Origin: Bacteroidales bacterium
GTDB taxonomy: Bacteria; Bacteroidota; Bacteroidia; Bacteroidales; UBA3824
DNA: 56,151 nt
Assembly: GCA_017962175.1 (NCBI GenBank)
Contig: JAGCVU010000213.1
Coordinates: forward strand, 1-56,151
Reading direction: 5' to 3'
The stretch's first letter is position 1. The number at the start of each line of letters is the position of its first letter. Below the pieces are notes generated by a model. That model made no database searches and was not told the DNA's origin. It was given only the letters and a program-made list of their open reading frames with translations. A program made the translations under genes and the position numbers. Shown piece after piece: positions 26,325-33,841 of the stretch.

Positions 26325-26545
26325 ACAAGTTATTTATTGACACTGTGCCAAATGAAGAGCGCGAACAATTCAGTTTGAATTTTTTACTAACCTCAATTGA
26401 TAAGATATGTATTGATCCCGACAAAAAAAATGTAAGACGGGTGTTTTGCAAATACCGTTCTAACAAGTATTACCGTTGTATAGACTTTCATAAACACATA
26501 TCTTGTATGTTAACCAATGTTGATTTAATTAAACTTAGTAAATGA
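26321..26545 (+). CDS. 74-aa unknown of the grasp-with-spasm operon
   Basis: This small protein (MNKLFIDTVPNEEREQFSLN...) is translationally coupled at both ends: it overlaps the ATP-grasp gene by ATGA and the SPASM gene by 4 nt. It has three Cys, several Lys/Arg and no signal peptide or membrane segment. I do not recognise the family. Its position suggests a helper of the maturases, perhaps a precursor-binding partner; that is inference. Tight overlap makes a real gene likely. Confidence 0.75.
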   Translation: MNKLFIDTVPNEEREQFSLNFLLTSIDKICIDPDKKNVRRVFCKYRSNKYYRCIDFHKHISCMLTNVDLIKLSK

Positions 26546-27552
26546 TGGATACTAGTAAAAAATTTTCACTATATCCTTGTTGCATATTGACGCAAGGGAA
26601 ACAGCGGGCTTTGATAACCGATATTCAACGTTGTAAGTACAAATTAATTCCATTATCTTTATATGTCCTTTTAAGCGATTATAAAGAATATACAATCGAG
26701 CAGATAATCGAAAAATTTCCTAACGAAGAAACAACAATTCTGAAATACTACAGATTCCTTTTAGAAAAGGAATGGGGATTATTGGAAAAACAGGGAGAGT
26801 CAATGTTTAAACCTATTGCTCCTGTTTTTTATAATCCAATGCTTATTACCAATGCAATTTTTGATTACGACAGGTATTCTCAATATAGTATTCCATCGGC
26901 TATTAGTAAATTAGAAGAACTTCATTGCGAAAATCTGGAAATACGGTTCTACGATGTATTTGATTTGGATTTTATTTGCAACAATGTAATTAATTCTTTG
27001 GAAGGCACATCAATCCGTAATTTAGAGTTGCTGATGCAGTTTACTAATGAAAATAGTATTCAACGTATTATTGATATTTATAAGATGTGTCCGAGGCTTA
27101 GAAAAGTAACAATCGTATCCGTTCCAAAACAGTTTGAAAAAATATTAAATAACGGTGAATTGGTTGTGATATTAACCTCGGAGATTGTTCGTTCTGAAAC
27201 TTCTTGCGGAGTAATTAAGCCGTGTTATTTTACACCTGAAACCGCTATGTATTTAGAATCGTTGCATTACAACAACTGTCTTAATGCAAAAATATCAGTC
27301 GACCGTTACGGTAATATAAAAAACTGTCCATCTATGACGCAAATATATGGGCATATTGAACGAAACACGCTTGTTGATATAGCGTCAATGCCTGAATTTC
27401 AAAAATTATGGCATATCAAAAAAGACGATATCAAGGTTTGTAAGGAATGTGAATTCAGATATATGTGCCACGATTGTCGTGCATATTTGATACATCCTGA
27501 CGATATCTGTTCCAAACCACAAAAATGCAGTTATAATCCATCAAAACAATAA
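26542..27552 (+). CDS. SPASM-domain peptide maturase, grasp-with-spasm system
   Basis: This 336-aa protein has a SPASM-type cysteine-rich C-terminus: CLNAKISVDRYGNIKNCPSM, then VCKECEFRYMCHDCRAYL and CSKPQKCSYNP, ligands for auxiliary iron-sulfur clusters. The N-terminal part lacks any CxxxCxxC radical-SAM motif; MYPCC-like Cys residues near the start do not fit. It agrees with the known grasp-with-spasm SPASM family, whose chemistry is, as far as I know, not settled. An alternative ATG at 26545 is one codon later. It follows the 74-aa gene with a 4-nt overlap. Confidence 0.85.
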   Translation: MMDTSKKFSLYPCCILTQGKQRALITDIQRCKYKLIPLSLYVLLSDYKEYTIEQIIEKFPNEETTILKYYRFLLEKEWGLLEKQGESMFKPIAPVFYNPMLITNAIFDYDRYSQYSIPSAISKLEELHCENLEIRFYDVFDLDFICNNVINSLEGTSIRNLELLMQFTNENSIQRIIDIYKMCPRLRKVTIVSVPKQFEKILNNGELVVILTSEIVRSETSCGVIKPCYFTPETAMYLESLHYNNCLNAKISVDRYGNIKNCPSMTQIYGHIERNTLVDIASMPEFQKLWHIKKDDIKVCKECEFRYMCHDCRAYLIHPDDICSKPQKCSYNPSKQ

Positions 27553-27556
27553 TGAT

Positions 27557-29884
27557 ATGATTTTATTTAATAAACTATTGCTAATTTGTTTTACCTTCTT
27601 AACGGCAACATCTTTTGCCCAGAATATATCAGGTACGGTTGTTGATATAGACAACAACCAATTGCCATACTCCAACATCGCATTATATCCAAAATCAGGT
27701 GGTAAACTTATTACGGGAACGGTTTCTGATGAAAATGGATTGTTCATAATTACAGTTCCAAAAAACTACGACCATAATAGTTTGATAATGGTAACATCGT
27801 TTGTCGGAATGGTTAACGATACTTTATGTCTTGGTGACACTGACATCAACAACATAGTTGTAAAACTATCACCAGATTACAATCTTCTGGGAGAAGTTTC
27901 CATATCGGCTTATAAATCACCAATTAAGATGGAAGGTTCAACTATTGTTGCCGATGTTGATCACTCTGTGCTTTCAAAAATGGACGGCATAGACCAACTG
28001 ATGAACAAAATTCCGTTTGTTTCCTCGCAAGAAGGTATGATGGAAGTTTTTGGTAGAGGTGCTGCGGCTGTTTATATTAATAATAGATTGGTTCTTAACT
28101 CTGAAACCATAAGGCAACTTGCTCCATCGAATATTAAAAAAATAGAGGTGATAACCAATCCCGATTCAAAATATGGGGCAGAGGTTAGTTCCGTTGTGAA
28201 AATTTATACGAAAACAAGTCAAAATGGATTTGGCGGTAGCGCAAGATTGAGGTTCAGAATAAACGAAAAAATTACAGAAAACTTGCTACTATCGGGCGTA
28301 TATGCAAAACGTGGATGGCAATTTGCAGCAAACTTCAACCTTTCAAATGCTTATTTTGAGCAAAATTCTTTTGAACGGACCATAATCCATACAAATCAGT
28401 CGGTACTTGAAAACGATATTGACTATCAATACGAACACAAGTTTTGTGATGTTTGGGCGGGCGTGGACTATGCTTTTTCAGAATCGACTAATATGGGCGG
28501 AAGTGTCGGTTTTTTCAACTCTGACGAAACAAACCGATACCGTCAAACAATGCGACATTACGTCGACGGTGGGAAAGATTTTGTAGGTAATGCCAAGGCG
28601 CCAACTAACAACATACCCAGAACTAAGTACGCAAATTATTACTTTACAACAAGTTTCTCTGATATCGACTTTGATTTCAGTTACGACTATGTATCGTTAA
28701 ATTCTATCCGCCACAACGACTATACTGAGTCTTCGGCTCAAATTAACGGCAAAAACACCACCTACAACTATATGCACTCAGGGTTAATTACGCTGTCGTC
28801 AACCATAAGCGATAAATTGACAATTACTTATGGTGCAGAGTTAACTTATACCACCGATTATCAAGACTATTCTTTTGACGAATCCAATATCGCTACTGGA
28901 CTTTACTGCAGCAATACAGACCGTCACCATTTGCTTAACGGGGATTTCGCAACAATAAGTTTTGCTTCCGAAAAACTATCGATAGATGTCGGAGTTAGAT
29001 ACGAACATTCGGTGACAGAGTATTTTAAACAAGGAGAGAAAGACAACGAGGTAAGTAGAAAATATAATGATTTTTTGCCTAATTTGAATATTGCATATTC
29101 TTTTACGGATGATATTAACATTTCGGCTGGATATAAGGAAACTATAAAACGACCTAACTACAAGCATCTTACTGATAAAATTACTATTTCTGACCGATAT
29201 AACTATATACAGGGCAACTCTAATCTTCGACCATTTTATCAAAAATCTCTTAACGGAGTTTTTGCCTTTTACGATTTCAATATTATTGCTTCTGCATGTA
29301 ATTATGACAAGTATATAGCCGACAACTACGTAATTTTTGCCAACGATAATAATGTAGCCATTACCCGGAAGTGCAATTTGGATAGTTTTTTCAAAAACAC
29401 CATTGGAGTGGAATGGAGTACTGATTTTGGGTGTTATACACCAGACATAGAAATCGACTATTCTCATCAGTATCTGAGCGGAGAGTTTTTGGACGAGAGA
29501 ATTGACTATAAGACGCCAGTATGGGTGTTTTCTGTTTCAAACACATTTTTGTTGCCTCAAAAAATTACTGCAAGTTTTGATGTTGGATATACAACACGTG
29601 GTCACGATATTTTTGACTATGACCACGAATCTTGGCAGTCGTCTATTTTTATATCCAAAAAATTCGCTTTCGGGCTGACTGCCAGTGTCTCATTCAACAA
29701 CTTTTTTATACCTCGGACACAAATATGCGACACCAAACGCAATTATATTCAAATCTATTCGTATGGAGACGGCTTTAATTGCCGTCGTGAAGCGTTTGTA
29801 AACCTTCGGTATGTTATTAATAATAAAAAAGTTAGATCATCTCGCGACAGCAACTCGTCGGAATACAATAGACTTGACCAATAA
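27557..29884 (+). CDS. Outer-membrane beta-barrel receptor-like protein (OMP_b-brl) of the RiPP operon
   Basis: This 775-aa protein has a signal peptide (LLLICFTFLTATSFAQ), a carboxypeptidase-regulatory-like domain at ~22-100 (ISGTVVDIDNNQLPYSNIAL), a plug-like region (VYINNRLVLNSETIRQL, KIEVITNPDSKYGAEVSSVV), and then long alternating beta-strands of a barrel, as in the PF14905 family. A paralogue lies at 33842. It might release or take back the matured peptide, or serve as immunity receptor. It begins 4 nt after the SPASM gene and ends 1 nt before the exporter gene. Confidence 0.85.
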   Translation: MILFNKLLLICFTFLTATSFAQNISGTVVDIDNNQLPYSNIALYPKSGGKLITGTVSDENGLFIITVPKNYDHNSLIMVTSFVGMVNDTLCLGDTDINNIVVKLSPDYNLLGEVSISAYKSPIKMEGSTIVADVDHSVLSKMDGIDQLMNKIPFVSSQEGMMEVFGRGAAAVYINNRLVLNSETIRQLAPSNIKKIEVITNPDSKYGAEVSSVVKIYTKTSQNGFGGSARLRFRINEKITENLLLSGVYAKRGWQFAANFNLSNAYFEQNSFERTIIHTNQSVLENDIDYQYEHKFCDVWAGVDYAFSESTNMGGSVGFFNSDETNRYRQTMRHYVDGGKDFVGNAKAPTNNIPRTKYANYYFTTSFSDIDFDFSYDYVSLNSIRHNDYTESSAQINGKNTTYNYMHSGLITLSSTISDKLTITYGAELTYTTDYQDYSFDESNIATGLYCSNTDRHHLLNGDFATISFASEKLSIDVGVRYEHSVTEYFKQGEKDNEVSRKYNDFLPNLNIAYSFTDDINISAGYKETIKRPNYKHLTDKITISDRYNYIQGNSNLRPFYQKSLNGVFAFYDFNIIASACNYDKYIADNYVIFANDNNVAITRKCNLDSFFKNTIGVEWSTDFGCYTPDIEIDYSHQYLSGEFLDERIDYKTPVWVFSVSNTFLLPQKITASFDVGYTTRGHDIFDYDHESWQSSIFISKKFAFGLTASVSFNNFFIPRTQICDTKRNYIQIYSYGDGFNCRREAFVNLRYVINNKKVRSSRDSNSSEYNRLDQ

Positions 29885-29885
29885 T

Positions 29886-32069
29886 ATGTCCTTCTCCCAC
29901 TACAATCAGTTAGATAGTTCCGATTGCGGTCCGTCCTGCATTCGGATGATTGCCAAACATTACGGCAGGGACTTCTCGTTGGGTTACCTCCGCGAACTGT
30001 GCGACATAGACCGCGAGGGTGTTTCCCTATTCGGTCTGTCTACGGCAGCCAAGCACATAGGATTCAAAACCAAGGCCTTCAACACTTCAATTTCAATGAT
30101 GGCCGAAAAAATAACTCTGCCATGCGTACTCTATTGGAATCAGAACCACTTCGTAGTATGCTACAAAATCAAAAGATGCAACAACGGCTGCCTGAAATTC
30201 TATATTGCCGACCCTGCATCTGATAATATCGTGTATTCGCAGCAGGAACTGCGCGAGCATTGGTGTATCGACCATCTGCAACAAAATGGCATCGCTATGC
30301 AGTTGGTTCCTGACCCCGAATATGTGCCTAATGAAGTCCAATCAAGTGAGCAAGGTTTCTTGTCTATGGTTACTAAATATCTGATTCCATACAAATCAAA
30401 ACTGTTTTCAGTGCTGATACTTATAATGTTCGTTTCTGGTCTGCAACTGATTCTCCCATTTCTGACGCAGTATTTGGTAGACGAAGGTATCGGAAATAAA
30501 GACATCAGCATTGTGAAACTTATATTGGCAGGTCAATTAGTGATATTAGTTTCGCAATTTGCCGCCAACTTTATCCGTAGCAGGTTACTACTATATGTTA
30601 ATCTGCACATCAGCATATCATTGGTATATGATTTTTTAGCAAAATTAGTATCCTTGTCTATCAAGTTTTTCGAAACAAAGAACACAGGTGACATTCTGCA
30701 ACGCATCTACGACCACGAACGGATAAAACAGTTTTTGTTGGGTTCAGGATTGGAGATCATCTTTTCAATCATATCGTTCGTTATCTACGGTGCTGTGTTA
30801 TGCTATTTTAGCACAACCATTTTTGTTGTATTCCTCATTGGCAATACTCTCTACTTTATTTGGGTGCTTTACTTTATGAACTATCGAAAAATACTTGATA
30901 TAAAAAGATTTGAACAGTCGTCGTTTGAGAGAGACAGACTGTTGCAGATAATATACGGCATGCGCGAAATCAAACTCAACAATTGCGAACAACAACAACT
31001 CGGAGAATTACAAAAAATTCAGGTGAAACTATTTGATACAAGTTTCAAAAGTCTGAAAATAAACCAAGTGCAAGAATTAGGTGGTCTACTATTCAATCAG
31101 GTCACCAACATCATACTCACTTATATATCAGCAGCAGCCACCATCGACGGATGCTTGACCTTGGGAATAATGATGTCGATATCATTCATCATAGGGCAAA
31201 TGAACCTCCCTGTCAACAATTTCGTTATTTTAATCAAAGAGTGGCAAGATGCAAAACTAAGTATGGAACGCATCTGCGAAGTAGCCGATAGCACACACCT
31301 CGACGTTACATTGCAGACATTCAACTCCATACCAGATAAAACAGATATACAGTTCAGGAATGTATCTTTCTCATACAATCCGCTCGGCAACAGTCAAGTA
31401 CTCAGCAATGTTTCGCTGTCAATTCCCCAAAAACACACAACGGCGATAGTAGGCGCGAGCGGTAGCGGCAAAACAACGATTGCCAAACTCCTATTAGGAT
31501 TCTACAAACCACAATCGGGCGAGATTACTGCCGACGGCATAGACATCGGCAGTTTCAAACCAGATGAGTGGCGAAGAAATATCGGCTCGGTATTACAAGA
31601 TAGTTTTATATTTTCCGACACCATAGCATACAATATAACACTTTGTTACTCAGGCATTGATTACAAAAGGTTAGACTACGCATTGAAATTGTCGTATGCA
31701 GCAGATTTTGTTAAGGCTCTGCCATTGGGTTGCAACACCAAAATCGGTACGGAAGGAATAGAACTGAGTCAAGGACAGAAACAGAGAATACTTATAGCAA
31801 GGGTGATTTACAAAAATCCCCCAATAATTATCTTCGACGAGGCAACCAACTCGTTAGACACAGTAAGCGAAAGCCGCATTACCGCCAACCTCGAAGCCTT
31901 TTTCCGAAACCGCACAGTGCTTGTGATAGCTCACCGTCTCAGCACCGTAAAAAAAGCCGACAACATCATTGTAGTAAATAACGGTACAATCGTTGAACAA
32001 GGCACTCACAGCCAACTGCTAAAACTACACGGATTTTACTATGATTTAGTAAATAGTCAGTTATGCTGA
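29886..32069 (+). CDS. C39-peptidase-containing ABC exporter
   Basis: Starting at 29886 (MSFSHYNQLDSSDCGPSC) it has 727 aa; an upstream in-frame start at 29811 overlaps the barrel gene and is not used. The N-terminal C39 protease has Cys14 (DCGPSC), His88 (NQNHFVV) and Asp109 (YIADPAS). Six membrane helices follow from ~165 to ~440, then the ATPase with GASGSGKTT (Walker A), LSQGQKQR (signature), IIFDEATNSLD (Walker B) and VIAHRLSTV. It cuts the GG leader and exports the core. The start is 1 nt after the barrel gene. No HlyD partner is in the cluster. It overlaps the convergent TPR regulator 2 gene by 9 bp. Confidence 0.94.
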   Translation: MSFSHYNQLDSSDCGPSCIRMIAKHYGRDFSLGYLRELCDIDREGVSLFGLSTAAKHIGFKTKAFNTSISMMAEKITLPCVLYWNQNHFVVCYKIKRCNNGCLKFYIADPASDNIVYSQQELREHWCIDHLQQNGIAMQLVPDPEYVPNEVQSSEQGFLSMVTKYLIPYKSKLFSVLILIMFVSGLQLILPFLTQYLVDEGIGNKDISIVKLILAGQLVILVSQFAANFIRSRLLLYVNLHISISLVYDFLAKLVSLSIKFFETKNTGDILQRIYDHERIKQFLLGSGLEIIFSIISFVIYGAVLCYFSTTIFVVFLIGNTLYFIWVLYFMNYRKILDIKRFEQSSFERDRLLQIIYGMREIKLNNCEQQQLGELQKIQVKLFDTSFKSLKINQVQELGGLLFNQVTNIILTYISAAATIDGCLTLGIMMSISFIIGQMNLPVNNFVILIKEWQDAKLSMERICEVADSTHLDVTLQTFNSIPDKTDIQFRNVSFSYNPLGNSQVLSNVSLSIPQKHTTAIVGASGSGKTTIAKLLLGFYKPQSGEITADGIDIGSFKPDEWRRNIGSVLQDSFIFSDTIAYNITLCYSGIDYKRLDYALKLSYAADFVKALPLGCNTKIGTEGIELSQGQKQRILIARVIYKNPPIIIFDEATNSLDTVSESRITANLEAFFRNRTVLVIAHRLSTVKKADNIIVVNNGTIVEQGTHSQLLKLHGFYYDLVNSQLC

Positions 32070-33632
32070 CTTCCTCATCCCTTCAATCCTTGATTTCATC
32101 GACCTAAAACTTGATTCTTCGATAGTCATTATCTGCATAATCTGTTCTTTGGTTTTAGGGATATGTTGGAGTATGAGAAATACCTTTTGACGGTCGGTGA
32201 GACGTATATAATCGGTTTCAAACGAATATACAAACAAAAAGTCGAGAGTTTGGTAATATTCAATAAAATATTGGTAATCGTCTTTGCTCCAACGTCCTAT
32301 TTTTTTGTCGGCAAGTATCTGACTATAAAGTTCTTTGCCTCGCACATAAATATCCGAAAATTTGGACTCCAACGCGCTCACCTTCTGACGCAAAAATGAT
32401 ATTTCATTTTGGTCGGTTTGCGTATTTGACTGTTGCAATGCGCTGATTTTCTGATTGTAACTATTGATAGTTTGTTGAGCCTCGGATATTTTGCGTGCAC
32501 GCTCTGATAGTTTCGATTTTTGATAATACAATGCCGAAACCAACGCCGCCAACACTATAGCCGCTATCAAAATAATCATAAAAATCTTTTTCTCAAATGC
32601 AGATTTAAGTTTGAGGTTTTCGATTTCGCCCTCAAATTTGACTTGAATAGGTTTAATGTCGCTTTTTTCTAAACGGTTGATAACTGACCTTTGATTGTTG
32701 ATATATTGCAAGGCATAATGGTATGCTGTTTCATAATCTCTTTTCCCGGCGTAAAACTCATGTTTCCATTGGTTGATGTAGCCCTCAAATTCAATACCCC
32801 GATTCGATTCACTTGCCTTTGTAAAATATTCATTTGCAGTATTTAAGTCGCCGTGCATAAGATAAATTTTGCCCAAAAGCATAAAACCACGTTGCAACGA
32901 ATCAATCGCCATTGCCTTTTTGAGATAGTTTTCGGCAGCGTAATTGTCTTCATCACAAATAATTGAGGCATAATGATAATAATAGAAAAACATATTCCAA
33001 GTTTTTATGGTGGCGTTTTCTGCAAAATCCAACGCCTTTTTGCCATAGTACTTTGCGCTGTCTAAACCAAGTTTATTAAGTTGATAACCAAAACATTTCC
33101 AACTATAATATTCCGCTTTATTGTAATCAGTTACGGCATATTTATTTAATTTTTCAATTACCTCGTCGTAAAAATCTGAATTTTGAGAATCAACATTTAG
33201 TGATGCCAACTGATTGTATATCAAAAATTTCAATTCGTCACAATCAATATTTTCGGCAAGTTTTTCGGCGGTTCGGGTTTCTATTATCGCTAAATCAATA
33301 TAATTATAAATGTACAAATAAGTACCTTTTAACAAGTGTGCCCACGCCGATTTTTCATCATCGCTGTCAAAAAGTGTGATACATTTTTCAATTCCGGTGC
33401 TGTCGTCGTACCACTCCGAATCGGCTGCAGTCTTTGCCCATCGCACAATGCAATACATAGCACTGTCAGCGGTTGTTTGGCGCGGTGCATTTTCGGCAAG
33501 CGTTTTAGCCGTATTAAAATCACCTTTTTTAATACACTCAAAAGCCGTTTGCAAATCTTGGTTTGGTTGCGGAGGTTTGCCGCAGGCTGCCAACAATAGC
33601 AAAAACAATATCAAGAGTTTAAATAATTTCAT
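32061..33632 (-). CDS. TPR-TM-HTH transmembrane regulator, paralogue 2
   Basis: Starting at 33632 the 523-aa protein has a lipoprotein-type signal (MKLFKLLILFLLLLAACG); a longer frame from 33692 only adds a non-signal prefix. TPR-like helices span ~25-310, a membrane segment lies at ~350-371 (FMIILIAAIVLAALVSALYY), a coiled coil at ~372-430, and the C-terminus ends TDRQKVFLILQHIPKTKEQI and SSFRSMKSRIEGMRKSA, matching the HTH-like ends of paralogues 1 and 3. It is divergent from the barrel gene at 33842 and separated by a short gap with two promoters and five TTGCAA boxes. Confidence 0.82.
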   Translation of the reverse strand: MKLFKLLILFLLLLAACGKPPQPNQDLQTAFECIKKGDFNTAKTLAENAPRQTTADSAMYCIVRWAKTAADSEWYDDSTGIEKCITLFDSDDEKSAWAHLLKGTYLYIYNYIDLAIIETRTAEKLAENIDCDELKFLIYNQLASLNVDSQNSDFYDEVIEKLNKYAVTDYNKAEYYSWKCFGYQLNKLGLDSAKYYGKKALDFAENATIKTWNMFFYYYHYASIICDEDNYAAENYLKKAMAIDSLQRGFMLLGKIYLMHGDLNTANEYFTKASESNRGIEFEGYINQWKHEFYAGKRDYETAYHYALQYINNQRSVINRLEKSDIKPIQVKFEGEIENLKLKSAFEKKIFMIILIAAIVLAALVSALYYQKSKLSERARKISEAQQTINSYNQKISALQQSNTQTDQNEISFLRQKVSALESKFSDIYVRGKELYSQILADKKIGRWSKDDYQYFIEYYQTLDFLFVYSFETDYIRLTDRQKVFLILQHIPKTKEQIMQIMTIEESSFRSMKSRIEGMRKSA

Positions 33633-33652
33633 TGTTCCATTTATTTCTGCCA

Positions 33653-33684
33653 CAAAAATAGGTCTTTTTTTCGGGTGGTGCAAT
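33653..33684 (-). promoter_or_regulatory. Promoter of TPR regulator 2
   Basis: Minus strand: ATTG (33684-33681), 20 nt, TATTTTTG (33660-33653). The -7 box is exact; the -33 has one mismatch. Transcription starts roughly 15 nt before the ATG. Confidence 0.7.
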
Positions 33685-33705
33685 AGAACCATGTGTTTTT
33701 CATAG

Positions 33706-33786
33706 TTGCAAAATCAACCGTTGCAATATTGCAACATGGTAATTATCAGTTTGTTATTATTTCAACAATTGCAACGCCTATTGCAA
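33706..33786. promoter_or_regulatory. Cluster of TTGCAA boxes in the divergent gap
   Basis: TTGCAA occurs at 33706, 33721, 33729, 33769 and 33781. Two of them form the perfect palindrome GTTGCAATATTGCAAC (33720-33735). This density within 81 bp, between two divergent promoters and overlapping the -33 of one, suggests operator sites for the adjacent regulator. Confidence 0.55.
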
Positions 33787-33811
33787 TAGGGAAATGGCCA
33801 CAGTAATTTTG
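33781..33811 (+). promoter_or_regulatory. Promoter of the second barrel gene
   Basis: ATTG (33780-33783), 20 nt, TAATTTTG (33804-33811). The -7 box is exact and lies 30 nt before the ATG at 33842. The -33 overlaps the last TTGCAA box. Confidence 0.65.
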
Positions 33812-33841
33812 CATCACAAAACTTTTTAAACCATTACCGAT

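Noticed and set aside
29886..32069. C39-ABC exporter as the certain exporter of the array peptides
   Set aside because: It is 18 kb away and clearly belongs to the grasp-with-spasm operon; service to the array is possible but unproven.
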